The notes under the pieces are model-generated. The model searched no databases. It was not told the origin of the DNA and saw nothing but the letters and a program-made list of their open reading frames with translations. From NCBI GenBank assembly GCA_904398325.1, contig CAJFPC010000005.1:1-39108 (forward strand): a stretch of 39,108 nt of DNA. Direction: 5' to 3'. The position numbers were made by a program, and so were the translations under genes. Shown one piece after another: positions 1-7,635 of this stretch (positions are counted from its first letter, which is position 1; each line of letters begins with the position of its first letter). The DNA comes from Candidatus Neoruminococcus faecicola. Its GTDB lineage: Bacteria; Bacillota; Clostridia; Oscillospirales; Ruminococcaceae.

Positions 1-63
1 AAATATATGATAGACTATCCAGTTTTATCCCGCCGGGCTGCCGGCGCCAAGGAGGTGCCCGAT

Positions 64-1119
64 TTGCCGAAACGAATGCTGTCCCCCAGCGGGCTGGCGG
101 CGCTGGCCGTCTCGCTGGGGCTGATCCTGCTGTGCCTGGCGGATTCCGCCACGGTGGCGCAGGGGGTGACCCGCGGCCTTGATCTGTGCGGCGGAGTGCT
201 GCTGCCCTCGCTGTTCTTTTTTATGGTGCTGGCCTGCTTTCTCTCCTCCAGCGGGCTGGTGGAGCTGCTGGCGGTTCCGCTGCGGCCGCTGGCGGCGCTG
301 TTGGGCCTGCCGCGGGAAGCCGCCGCCCTCTTTTTGATGAGCGTGCTGGGCGGCTACCCCGTGGGCGGGCGGCTGATCTCCAACCAGGTGAAGGCCGGGC
401 GGCTGGATCTGCCGTCGGCCCGGCGGATGCTGCCCTTCTGCATCAACCCGGCGCCGTCCTTTGCTATTGTAGGGGTGGGCGGCATGATGTTCGGCAGCTT
501 AAGGCTGGGGGCGCTGCTGTTTTTCAGCTGCCTTGCCTCTTCAGTGGTGCTGGGCATCTGCACCCGCCGCAAAGCGCCGGCCGCGGCCGGTGCGCCCTGC
601 CTGACCCGGCCCGGCATCGCCGCCGCCCTGGTGGAGGCCGTTCAGTCCGCAGCCGGCGGGATGCTGGGCATGTGCGCCTATGTGCTGCTTTTTTCGGTGC
701 TGACAGCCCTGGCAAAGGCCCATCTGCCGGGCCGCCTGGCCACAGCTGCCTCCGGCATTTTGGAGGTGACCTGCGGCGTCAGCGCCGCCAGTGCGGAAGG
801 CTCCTTCGGCGGATTTTTGCTGGCGGCCTTTTTTCTGGGGTTCGGCGGGCTCTCCATTCTCTTTCAGGTGAGCTCATTTTTTGAGCCGGGGCAAATCCCC
901 TTCGGGCGGCTGATGATGTCAAAGCTGGCGGGCGGTGTGCTGACCGCGGTTTTTGCCGGGCTGGCAATGCGGTTTCTGCCGGCGGGGCTTCTGCAGGTTT
1001 TCCTGCCCGCCTACCGTCCCCAAGCGCTGAGCGGATATCATATTTCCGGCAGCATCGGGCTGTTGCTTCTGGCTTCTTACCTGCTTTTTTCCTTAAATTC
1101 CCGGCGGAAATGTCACTAA
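64..1119 (+). CDS. ylbJ: Sporulation integral membrane protein YlbJ
   Basis: Polytopic membrane protein of the YlbJ family, which has nucleoside-recognition/gate-type domains and is needed for normal spore formation in Bacillus; its transported substrate is unknown. About 350 residues with roughly eight hydrophobic segments. The diagnostic stretch GGYPVGGRLI follows the third segment, and a later PSFAIVGVG loop fits the family. The frame is open from an ATG at 7, but the only good ribosome binding site, AAGGAGG at 49-55, sits 8 bases before a TTG at 64, with a further ATG at 76, so I take TTG 64 as the start. It is read in the same direction as the next two genes, but a separate promoter follows it. 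Family assignment is firm; the start is inferred. Confidence 0.87.
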   Translation: MPKRMLSPSGLAALAVSLGLILLCLADSATVAQGVTRGLDLCGGVLLPSLFFFMVLACFLSSSGLVELLAVPLRPLAALLGLPREAAALFLMSVLGGYPVGGRLISNQVKAGRLDLPSARRMLPFCINPAPSFAIVGVGGMMFGSLRLGALLFFSCLASSVVLGICTRRKAPAAAGAPCLTRPGIAAALVEAVQSAAGGMLGMCAYVLLFSVLTALAKAHLPGRLATAASGILEVTCGVSAASAEGSFGGFLLAAFFLGFGGLSILFQVSSFFEPGQIPFGRLMMSKLAGGVLTAVFAGLAMRFLPAGLLQVFLPAYRPQALSGYHISGSIGLLLLASYLLFSLNSRRKCH

Positions 1120-1124
1120 TTTCA

Positions 1125-1153
1125 TGGACTTTTTAGTCGGATTTTGTTATGAT
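1125..1153 (+). promoter_or_regulatory. Sigma-A-type promoter, extended -10, for the 1177 and 1433 genes
   Basis: A -35-like TGGACT (1125-1130) is separated by exactly 17 bases from TATGAT (1148-1153), which is preceded by TG at 1145-1146 (extended -10). It lies just after the ylbJ stop and about 24 bases before the next start codon. Seen in sequence; not experimentally supported. Confidence 0.5.
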
Positions 1154-1176
1154 GAAAGCAATGACACAAGAAAGCG

Positions 1177-1404
1177 GTGATCGTTTTGTTCCGGCATAAA
1201 CTCTTCGGCAGCCAGATCGAACCGGACTGCAGCTACTGCAAATTCGGCAGCCCTATGAAAAAAAGCAGCCGGATCGTCTGCGCCAAGGGCGGCATTGTTT
1301 CCCCGGGTTTCCACTGCCGCCGGTTTGCCTACGACCCGCTCAAACGCGTTCCGCAGCGGCCAAGAAGGCTGCCCCGGTTTGACCGCTCGGATTTTGAACT
1401 CTGA
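1177..1404 (+). CDS. Small four-cysteine (probable zinc-binding) conserved protein
   Basis: A 75-residue protein from a GTG start. Cysteines at residues 18, 21, 35 and 47 form a C-x2-C...C...C pattern that could hold one zinc. The segment around residues 38-60 (KGGIVSPGFHCRRFAYDPLK) and the acidic C-terminal DFEL end look like a recurring small clostridial protein that I recall but cannot name. No signal peptide or membrane segment. The ribosome binding site is poor (only AAGAAAG nearby); TTG 1186 is a possible alternative start. It is preceded by its own promoter and followed after 28 bases by the secreted amidase gene, so the two are probably cotranscribed. Function unknown. Confidence 0.6.
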   Translation: MIVLFRHKLFGSQIEPDCSYCKFGSPMKKSSRIVCAKGGIVSPGFHCRRFAYDPLKRVPQRPRRLPRFDRSDFEL

Positions 1405-1432
1405 AAAAAAGCATCTGCTTTGGGAGGTTGAA

Positions 1433-4030
1433 ATGAAAAGGATTTTAAAACTCCTGCTGGTCCTTGCCCTGGCCCTGGGGCTGATCGGCGCCCCCATGCT
1501 GCCCTCCGGCGCTGCGGAAAATGGCAGCAGCGTCTTTTCCGACGATTTGCGGGGCGTGATCCTGGGCGAAGGGGATTACCGGCAGCCCGTCATCACCAAC
1601 GACTACACAGCCTACGACTATGCAGAACAGTTTGCCGACCAGCTGGCAGCGCTGGCCGACGAGCAATACAACGCCGTATTTTTAACGGTGGACCTGAGCG
1701 CCCGCACCTATCTGGATCAGACCGCCGAAAAGGAGAATGTCTCGGGCAGCTATGTGTTTTACAATCCGGTCAGCGCGGCGGTGGAAGCCGCCGACAGCCT
1801 GGGGATGCAGGTGTATCTTTACAGCCCGGCCGCCTCGGGGGACACCCTGGCGCAAAACGCCGCCCTCTTTGAAAAGGCCGGCGTGGACGGGATCATCCTT
1901 TCCGGCTCCGGCAACACTCTGACCGGCGCTCTTCAGGCGGCGGCAGCGGCAGCGGATGTATCAATCGGCGCCGCCTATGACGCCTCTGACAGCACTACCG
2001 CCTCTGCCCTGGCCCCGCTGGCCGGCGGCACGGCAGATCTCATCCTGCCGGTGATGAACACCACCACCCACGGCAGCTATGCGGGCTATCTGGCCGCAGC
2101 CATGGAGGATTTCTCCGGCGCCCAGGTGGTGACCATCAATCCGGCAAGCAAAATCGGCAGCGAGCTGGGCGGCACCACCCTGACAGAGGACGACATCCTC
2201 TATCAGATTTATTTAAACCACCTCTATGAGGCGGACGGCATGGTGATGGATTCCGCCGCCGCTTTAACAGACGGCGACCTGGGCCGCCGCATCGCCTGGA
2301 TGTTCGCCAGCACCGAGAGCTTCGGCTCCGCCGCTGCGGATATGTCCATGCCCAACACCCTTTCCATCGGCAAGCCCACCACCGCCACCATGCAGACCAC
2401 CTACGCCAAATACTTTATTTCCGGCGATTCCATCCCAGGCACCACGCTGTACATGAACGGCGTGGAGGTGCCGCGGTATTCCTCCGGCGGCGCCTTCGGC
2501 ATCCTGGTGGATCTGGAACTGGGCGAGAACGTCTTCACCTTCACCCAGAGCGGCCAGACCTCCAAGACCGTGCGCATCACCCGGTATTCTGCCTCGGGCA
2601 GCGCCTCCACCATCAGCCGCATCACCCAGTCCTCCATGTTCCCCTCTTCGGACAGCGCCGTGAAGGCCGGTGAGGAAACCACCTTCACCTGCATCGCCCC
2701 GGCGGGCGCCAGCGTGACCGCGACCATCAACGGCCAGCGGGTGGCGATGGAGCAGGTGGCGGCCGCTTCCACCGGGGTGCCGGCCACCTTCCGCGGGACC
2801 TTTGTGCCCACCTCGGATCAGGATGACCGCACTGTCTCGGCGGGCAAGGTGACCTATACCCTCACCTACCAGGGCAGCACCACCAGCTATACCTCCACCG
2901 GCAACCTGTATGTGGTGGGCGAGGACGCAGATTTCATCATCCGCACCACCACCTATGCCTGCGCCGTTTATGAGGACCCGGAGAAAACCATCGACGAATT
3001 TATCTCCTCCTTTAAAGAGGGCACCACTGATATTGTGGTAGATGAAAAGACCGCCGGTGGCTACACCTACTATCAGCTGGCCATGGGCGGCTGGGTGCGC
3101 AAGGGCAACACCGAAATCGTCACCGACACCACCAGCGTGGCCAATACCATCGGCAGCGCCAGTGTGACCGCCTCTTCCACCGACACCACCAAGAAGGAAA
3201 ACTACAAATTCTCCGGCCTGTTTGACGCGCCCTACCTGGTGGAGGAAAGCGCCGACGGCAGCACTTTAACCTTTACCTTCTACAACACCACCAGCCGCCT
3301 GCCGGGCGGCACCGTCGCCACCGGCAATTTTGCCACGGTGCAGCAATCTTCTTCCGGCGGCAGGGTGACGCTCACCTTCCGCATGAAGGAGGATCTCTGG
3401 GCCTGGGATCTGGTGCACACCGACCAGGGGACCACCATCAGCCTCAAGACCAAGCCGGTGATCGATGCCGATTCCCTGCAGCCGCTGCAGGGGCTCAAGA
3501 TCGTCCTTGACCCGGGCCACGGCGGCACGGATTCCGGCGCCATCTCCGCAGTGGGCACCTATGAGAAAAACATCAATCTCAACGCCGCCCTCTATCTGAA
3601 GGCCCAGCTGGAAAACCTGGGCGCCACCGTCTACATGACCCGCACGGACGACAGCTACAGCGTGCTGGACGACCGCCTGCGCTGGATCGAAACCGTAGAT
3701 CCCGACCTGCTTTTGTCGGTGCACCACAACAGCGTGGCGGAAACGGTGGACGCCAACAAAACCAGCGGTATGGAAATCTATTATTACACCGACCGCTCCA
3801 AGGAGCTGGCGGAAATGATCCTGGAGGATCTGGACGGCAACTCCAACCGCCCGATGAAGCAGGCCTACAACTCCTACTATTACATCACCCGGATCGACAG
3901 CGCCCCTGCCATGCTGCTGGAGCTGGGCTACACCCCCAACCCCAGCGAGTGCGAGGATATCTGCAGCTCCTTCCAGATGATCAAGCAGTCCATCACCATC
4001 GCCAACAGCGTGGTCAAATACTTTGAATAA
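1433..4030 (+). CDS. Secreted multidomain N-acetylmuramoyl-L-alanine amidase
   Basis: An 865-residue exported peptidoglycan hydrolase. ATG 1433 follows a strong GGGAGG (1422-1427), and the first ~28 residues are a classic signal peptide (MKR followed by a long Leu/Ala core). The C-terminal ~180 residues are an Amidase_3 catalytic domain: DPGHGG with zinc ligand His696, second ligand Glu711 (YEKN), third His764 (SVHHN) and catalytic Glu830 (LLELGY). Before it come an AMIN-like beta domain (~600-690), an SH3-like stretch (~500-570) and Ig-like beta regions (~330-490). Residues ~35-330 resemble a GHL10-type glycosidase-like TIM barrel (alternating hydrophobic strands, VDGIILSG, ADGMVMDS), unusual in an amidase. 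It probably cleaves the amide bond between MurNAc and the stem peptide in the wall or spore cortex. Catalytic assignment is firm; N-terminal domains are inferred. Confidence 0.9.
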   Translation: MKRILKLLLVLALALGLIGAPMLPSGAAENGSSVFSDDLRGVILGEGDYRQPVITNDYTAYDYAEQFADQLAALADEQYNAVFLTVDLSARTYLDQTAEKENVSGSYVFYNPVSAAVEAADSLGMQVYLYSPAASGDTLAQNAALFEKAGVDGIILSGSGNTLTGALQAAAAAADVSIGAAYDASDSTTASALAPLAGGTADLILPVMNTTTHGSYAGYLAAAMEDFSGAQVVTINPASKIGSELGGTTLTEDDILYQIYLNHLYEADGMVMDSAAALTDGDLGRRIAWMFASTESFGSAAADMSMPNTLSIGKPTTATMQTTYAKYFISGDSIPGTTLYMNGVEVPRYSSGGAFGILVDLELGENVFTFTQSGQTSKTVRITRYSASGSASTISRITQSSMFPSSDSAVKAGEETTFTCIAPAGASVTATINGQRVAMEQVAAASTGVPATFRGTFVPTSDQDDRTVSAGKVTYTLTYQGSTTSYTSTGNLYVVGEDADFIIRTTTYACAVYEDPEKTIDEFISSFKEGTTDIVVDEKTAGGYTYYQLAMGGWVRKGNTEIVTDTTSVANTIGSASVTASSTDTTKKENYKFSGLFDAPYLVEESADGSTLTFTFYNTTSRLPGGTVATGNFATVQQSSSGGRVTLTFRMKEDLWAWDLVHTDQGTTISLKTKPVIDADSLQPLQGLKIVLDPGHGGTDSGAISAVGTYEKNINLNAALYLKAQLENLGATVYMTRTDDSYSVLDDRLRWIETVDPDLLLSVHHNSVAETVDANKTSGMEIYYYTDRSKELAEMILEDLDGNSNRPMKQAYNSYYYITRIDSAPAMLLELGYTPNPSECEDICSSFQMIKQSITIANSVVKYFE

Positions 4031-4045
4031 CCTCCACAAAATGCA

Positions 4046-4081
4046 GGGCCTGCCCCATTCCAAAACGGGCAGGCCCTTTTT
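4046..4081 (+). terminator. Intrinsic terminator after the amidase gene
   Basis: Perfect 10-bp stem GGGCCTGCCC (4046-4055) / GGGCAGGCCC (4067-4076) followed by five T, 15 bases after the amidase stop codon. Confidence 0.9.
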
Positions 4082-4088
4082 GCAGCAG

Positions 4089-4118
4089 AAAAAAGCCCGC
4101 CTGTCCAGGCGGGCTTTT
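4089..4118 (-). terminator. Intrinsic terminator of hpf (probably bidirectional)
   Basis: Stem GCCCGCCT (4095-4102) / AGGCGGGC (4107-4114) with a 4-base loop; six A on the plus strand before it (4089-4094) give six U on the minus transcript, and four T follow on the plus side. It lies 20 bases past the hpf stop. Confidence 0.88.
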
Positions 4119-4137
4119 AAAAATAAGGCAAGAGAGT

Positions 4138-4671
4138 TTATTCTTCCACTTCAATGAGGCCGTAGCCGCCGTCGTTGCGGCGATAAACCACCGAAACAGT
4201 GTCGCTCTCGCTGTTGTGGAAAATAAAGAACTGGTGGCCGATCATATTCATCTGCAGAATGGCCTCGTTGATATCCATCGGTTTTAAGACGAAGCGCTTG
4301 TTGCGCACCACCTCAAACTCCTCCGACTCGCTGGCCGGCGCGGCATAGTCGTCAAAGGCGCCGAAATTGACCTCTTTGACCCGTTTTTCCAGCTTCTTTT
4401 TATTTTTCACGATCTGCTGAATCAGCAGGTCGACAGCGCCGTTGAGGGAGATCGCCCGGTCCTCGCTGACGCGCTCACCCCGATAGAGCATCCCCCTGGA
4501 GCGGACGGTGATTTCCACGCGCTCGCGGCCGTTCTCGTTGGAGACCAGCACCGATGCCTCGGCGGTGGGGTCATCCTGAAAGAATTTATCCAGCTTGGCC
4601 AGCTTTTTCTCAATCTTCTCACGGAAGGAATCTTTGACCATCGTCTTTCTTGCAGTGACTGTAATGTTCAT
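4138..4671 (-). CDS. hpf: Long-form ribosome hibernation promoting factor HPF
   Basis: A 177-residue cytosolic protein that binds the 30S decoding region and pairs 70S ribosomes into inactive 100S dimers in starvation or stationary phase. The N-terminal half (1-100) is the RaiA/HPF beta-alpha-beta fold (start MNITVTARK, basic Lys-rich helices). The C-terminal domain (~125-177), which dimerises in the long form, carries the recognisable NEAILQMNMIGHQFFIFHN and ends in YGLIEVEE. The length is typical of long HPF. ATG 4671 has an AGGAG complement at 4680-4684. It is monocistronic, with its own strong promoter and its own terminator. Very secure. Confidence 0.97.
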   Translation of the reverse strand: MNITVTARKTMVKDSFREKIEKKLAKLDKFFQDDPTAEASVLVSNENGRERVEITVRSRGMLYRGERVSEDRAISLNGAVDLLIQQIVKNKKKLEKRVKEVNFGAFDDYAAPASESEEFEVVRNKRFVLKPMDINEAILQMNMIGHQFFIFHNSESDTVSVVYRRNDGGYGLIEVEE

Positions 4672-4732
4672 ACTGACAACTCCTTCATCTGTTCTCGAAA
4701 CTTATAGAGATATTCCATAAATTTCTAATGTC

Positions 4733-4761
4733 ATTATAACAGATATTATGCAAAATTACAA
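4733..4761 (-). promoter_or_regulatory. Strong extended -10 promoter of hpf
   Basis: On the minus strand TTGTAA (4761-4756), a 17-base spacer, then a perfect TATAAT (4738-4733) with TG one base before it. The -35 begins only 4 bases after the amidohydrolase stop. No SigB- or SigH-specific pattern was recognised. Confidence 0.75.
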
Positions 4762-4764
4762 CAG

Positions 4765-5916
4765 TTATCTGTGAATTCCTCCGAGAAAGACTGCTTCCGG
4801 CCGGGTGCCCACGGCAAAGGGGTCGCCGTCCCAAAGTGTAAAGTCCGCATCCTTGCCGGGGGCCAAGCTGCCCAGCCGATGCTCCAGATGCAGGATTTTG
4901 GCCGCATCGATGGTGATGGCCCGCAGCGCCCTCCGGCGGTCGCCCTCCATCGCCAGCAGGCTGCTGGGCGCCAGCATGTCGACCGGCACCTCCGGATGGT
5001 CGGTACAGACGGTGGTCAGGATGCCCGCGTCCGCCAGCCGGGCGGAATTCTCATACACTGCCCGGGCCAGCTCCGGCTTGGTGCGGGTGGAGAGCACCGG
5101 CCCGGTGATTACGCCGGTGATGCGGCTTTCGCGCAGCAGGTCGGGGATCAGATACCCTTCCGTACCGTGGACAATCACCAGCGAAAAATCAAACTCCTCC
5201 GCCAGGCGCACCGCCGTCATAATGTCATCCGCCCGATGGGCATGGATATGGGCGTCGATTTTGTGCTCCAAAAGCGGCAGCAGCGCCTCGCAGCGGATAT
5301 CGTATTCCGGCAGATCGCAGTCCTCGTTTTCCCGGGCGCGCTTCAGGTCGCTCAAATAGCGCTTGGCCTTGTAAAGCTGCTCCCGGATCACCGCGGCCGT
5401 CGCCATACGGGTGATGGGGCCGCTGTCCTTTTCGTGATAGGTCATTTTGGGGTTTTCCCCCAGAGCCATTTTGATGGCCAGAGGGTGGGAGACCACCATC
5501 TCATCCACGCAGCGGCCAGCCGTTTTCAGGGCGCACATCTGCCCCGCAATGGGATTGGCGCTGCCCGGCCCGGTGACCAGCGTGGTAATGCCGCTGCGCA
5601 GAGCCGTTTCAAAGCCGCGCTCATAGGGGTTGACCGCGTCAATGGCCCGCAGGTGCGGTGTGCAGGGGTCGCATTCCTCGTTGCCGTCGTCCCCTTCCAG
5701 TCCCAGGCCATCCTCCCACATGCCCACATGGCTGTGGCTGTCGATCAAGCCGGGCAGCAGCAGCTTGCCGCCGGCATCCAGCTGTTCCTCCCCCGGCTGC
5801 GGGACATATTCCTCCATGGGGCCCAGCTCCCGGATGATGCCCTGCTCCCAGCGCAGGAATCCGCAGGGGATCTCCTGGGATTCCACGGGGATCAGGTGCG
5901 CATTCAATATAACCAT
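4765..5916 (-). CDS. Metal-dependent amidohydrolase (imidazolonepropionase-like superfamily)
   Basis: A 383-residue TIM-barrel hydrolase of the amidohydrolase superfamily (COG1228-like); substrate not identifiable. The N-terminal beta sandwich ends in PGLIDSHSHVG, the HxH metal motif. Further ligand candidates are HIHAH (~230), VHGTEG (~260) and the Asp in CTDHPEVP (~310), and the C-terminal SLAPGKDADFTLWDGDP is the usual closing strand set. The frame runs back to 5967, but ATG 5916 has AGGAGG (5927-5922) at correct spacing and yields the canonical start MVILNA, so I use it. A terminator-like hairpin lies immediately upstream of the ribosome binding site, with no promoter between. Family assignment is firm, function open. 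Confidence 0.88.
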   Translation of the reverse strand: MVILNAHLIPVESQEIPCGFLRWEQGIIRELGPMEEYVPQPGEEQLDAGGKLLLPGLIDSHSHVGMWEDGLGLEGDDGNEECDPCTPHLRAIDAVNPYERGFETALRSGITTLVTGPGSANPIAGQMCALKTAGRCVDEMVVSHPLAIKMALGENPKMTYHEKDSGPITRMATAAVIREQLYKAKRYLSDLKRARENEDCDLPEYDIRCEALLPLLEHKIDAHIHAHRADDIMTAVRLAEEFDFSLVIVHGTEGYLIPDLLRESRITGVITGPVLSTRTKPELARAVYENSARLADAGILTTVCTDHPEVPVDMLAPSSLLAMEGDRRRALRAITIDAAKILHLEHRLGSLAPGKDADFTLWDGDPFAVGTRPEAVFLGGIHR

Positions 5917-5931
5917 AATAGCCTCCTTCAC

Positions 5932-5959
5932 AAAAAAGGGGGCGCATCTCTGCACCCCC
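5932..5959 (-). terminator. Intrinsic terminator after the S1 gene, abutting the next ribosome binding site
   Basis: Minus-strand stem GGGGGTGCA / TGCGCCCCC (one G-U pair, GAGA tetraloop) followed by six T. It lies 24 bases after the S1 gene stop. The T run ends 4 bases before the AGGAGG of the amidohydrolase gene, leaving no room for a promoter. Confidence 0.85.
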
Positions 5960-5983
5960 TCAATCAATCCTTGCTGCTTGCAG

Positions 5984-6424
5984 TCAGCGTCCGCGGCGGC
6001 TGCTGCCCCGCTTGGCGTCCATCACCCGTTTCAGGTCGGACATCTTATCGTCGCTGGTCTGCTTAAACTTGTTCATCATATCCTCAAAGGACATATTCTC
6101 GTTGGATTTGCGGCTGTTGAACCCGCCGTAATCCATATTCGGGCGGTATCCGCGCGGCAGGTTATTCCTCCGCTGCTGCTGGGGCGGCGGGGGCAGGGCG
6201 CGCTTGATGGAAAGGCTGATCTTGCCATCCTCCGCAATGTTGAGGATCTTCACCTTGACCACGTCGTTTTCCTTCAAATGGTCGCGAATCTCCTTGACAT
6301 AGGTGTTGGAAACCTCCGAAATATGCACCATGCCAACCTTTTTATCTTCCAACTCCACAAAGGCGCCGAACTTCGTGATGCCGGTGACTTTGCCTTCCAC
6401 AATGCTACCAACTTCCAATGCCAT
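5984..6424 (-). CDS. yabR: S1-domain RNA-binding protein (YabR/GSP13-like)
   Basis: A 146-residue cytosolic protein. Residues 1-75 form a complete S1 OB-fold (VGSIVEGKVTGITKFGAFVE, then GMVHISEVS and the closing DGKISLSIKRA). The tail is basic, with a PPPPQQQRR linker and an RG-rich C-terminus (SSRRGR) suited to RNA contacts. YabR/GSP13-type proteins bind ribosomes or RNA. Last gene of the yab-divIC cluster, exactly where yabR sits in Bacillus. The ribosome binding site AGGGAGGA (6444-6437) is 12 bases from ATG, slightly long. A strong terminator follows. Confidence 0.9.
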   Translation of the reverse strand: MALEVGSIVEGKVTGITKFGAFVELEDKKVGMVHISEVSNTYVKEIRDHLKENDVVKVKILNIAEDGKISLSIKRALPPPPQQQRRNNLPRGYRPNMDYGGFNSRKSNENMSFEDMMNKFKQTSDDKMSDLKRVMDAKRGSSRRGR

Positions 6425-6459
6425 AAAAAAGCGAAATCCTCCCTGGCCCGATGGGCCTC

Positions 6460-6747
6460 TCAGTTGCCGGAAACATCCACGTACACATGCTCGTTGGGAT
6501 AGCCGTAATCCAGTTTCTCACGGGCAATACGCTCCACGTACTCCTCGTCCTCCCCCATGACGATCAGGCGCTCAATATCCTTGTTGGCGATGCGCTGATC
6601 CTCACAGGCCTGGGTGATATCCAGGATCTGCTGCTCCATTGCTGCTATCTCCACTTGGGATTTCACCAGGGAAACCACAGCATAGACCGCGAACAGGGCG
6701 ACGCATATCCGGAAAGCGAAGCTGCTCTTAGTTTTTGTTTTGGCCAC
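6460..6747 (-). CDS. divIC: Septum formation initiator DivIC/FtsB family
   Basis: A 95-residue bitopic division protein. A short basic cytoplasmic tail (AKTKTKSS) is followed by one membrane helix (~11-28), an extracellular coiled coil (~30-62) and the family-typical end EEYVERIAREKLDYGYPNE. DivIC works with FtsL and DivIB in septal wall synthesis. The start codon is GTG (6747), with AAGGTG upstream, and it overlaps the 3' end of yabQ by 20 bases, implying translational coupling. Position between yabQ and the S1 gene matches Bacillus gene order. Confidence 0.93.
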   Translation of the reverse strand: MAKTKTKSSFAFRICVALFAVYAVVSLVKSQVEIAAMEQQILDITQACEDQRIANKDIERLIVMGEDEEYVERIAREKLDYGYPNEHVYVDVSGN

Positions 6748-7273
6748 TGTATTTCACCTTTTTCTTCGCAATGATATTCCCAACAAGAGCATTATACAAT
6801 AAGCAAAAGGCCTTTTTCAAGCTATTCTGCAGATATTTTGAAAAAAATTTTAATTTTTTATGAATGAGCCGGAAGGGCAGCATCGCCAGGCTGCCCAGCG
6901 CCCGCAAAAACCAGCGGACCGGCCGCAAAACCAAACAATCAGCCAGCCGCCCCACCAGTGCCGCCGCCCGGTAGCAGCAGCGCGCCGCCAGATAGAAGCT
7001 CTCGCCCAAAATCAGGCGGTAAAGCACCCCGCCGATCACCATGCCGGCCACCAGGTAGAACCGCAGGCGGCCATCCTCCGCCGCCAGCAGAAAGAAAAAC
7101 ACCGCCACCGCACAGACTGCACCGAAGGACAGATCCTCCAGAAAAATCACCAGCCCGGGATGGTGGAATTTGCGCCGCAGCATTTCCAGGCAGTCGTAAA
7201 AAAGGGCAAGCGCCGCCCCCAGCAGCCAGGATTGGCAGAAAGCCAGCGTCTGCTCCGTCACGGTCAGCGTCAT
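6728..7273 (-). CDS. yabQ: Spore cortex biosynthesis protein YabQ
   Basis: A 181-residue membrane protein of the YabQ family, required for cortex formation in Bacillus, where it sits in the membranes around the forespore. The first half has about four to five hydrophobic helices beginning at residue ~8, with the characteristic FYDCLEMLRRKF near residue 25 and an LEDLSFGAVCAV helix. The second half is basic and amphipathic with no clear catalytic motif, ending KKKVKYSGQ. ATG 7273 lies 14 bases after the yabP stop. It overlaps divIC downstream. Expression in Bacillus is from the mother cell; a weak SigE-like site is noted upstream of yabP. Confidence 0.9.
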   Translation of the reverse strand: MTLTVTEQTLAFCQSWLLGAALALFYDCLEMLRRKFHHPGLVIFLEDLSFGAVCAVAVFFFLLAAEDGRLRFYLVAGMVIGGVLYRLILGESFYLAARCCYRAAALVGRLADCLVLRPVRWFLRALGSLAMLPFRLIHKKLKFFSKYLQNSLKKAFCLLYNALVGNIIAKKKVKYSGQNKN

Positions 7274-7287
7274 CGCACCGCCGCCCT

Positions 7288-7566
7288 TCAGCGCAGCAGC
7301 CTGGCGAAAAATCCGCCCCGGGCCGGCTGGTCGTCTGCGTAGGAAAGCAGGTAGATTTCCCCTTCCAGATCCAGGTCGCCGCTTTCCACGTCGATCTTGT
7401 TGATATGCAGGCCCATCCCCTTGATGGTCAGGGTGCCCAGATCCGTGAAGGCGACGATGGTTTCTTCGTCAAAGCTGTCAACGTCCCGCACGCCGGTGAC
7501 GGTCATCTCCCGGCGTTCCCGCAGCACTACCGTGTGGGGAGGCAAATTCCTCATTTCTTCTGCCAT
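7288..7566 (-). CDS. yabP: Sporulation protein YabP
   Basis: A 92-residue YabP/YqfC-family protein, an outer-surface/cortex morphogenesis factor in spore formers. The small beta-rich fold is visible: LRERREMTVTGVRDVDSFDE, then IVAFTDLGTLTIKGMGLHINKIDVESGDLDLEGEI broken by regular hydrophobic alternation, and a basic tail FFARLLR. A strong GGAGGA lies upstream of ATG 7566. Sits between rqcP and yabQ as in Bacillus. The pair yabP-yabQ is good evidence that the organism sporulates. Confidence 0.94.
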   Translation of the reverse strand: MAEEMRNLPPHTVVLRERREMTVTGVRDVDSFDEETIVAFTDLGTLTIKGMGLHINKIDVESGDLDLEGEIYLLSYADDQPARGGFFARLLR

Positions 7567-7593
7567 AGTCCCATCCTCCTTTTTCCCTTCTAC

Positions 7594-7622
7594 AGGATAT
7601 GGGACAGCAGTGCATTTTAGAC
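7594..7622 (-). promoter_or_regulatory. Weak candidate SigE-type promoter before yabP
   Basis: In the 69-base gap between rqcP and yabP the minus strand has GTCTAAA (7622-7616), 14 bases, then CATATCCT (7601-7594). The latter resembles the SigE -10 consensus CATACAMT at 6 of 8 positions; the -35 match is poor. Proposed because yabP and yabQ are mother-cell genes in Bacillus. Confidence 0.25.
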
Positions 7623-7635
7623 TAAACCGCCTGCC

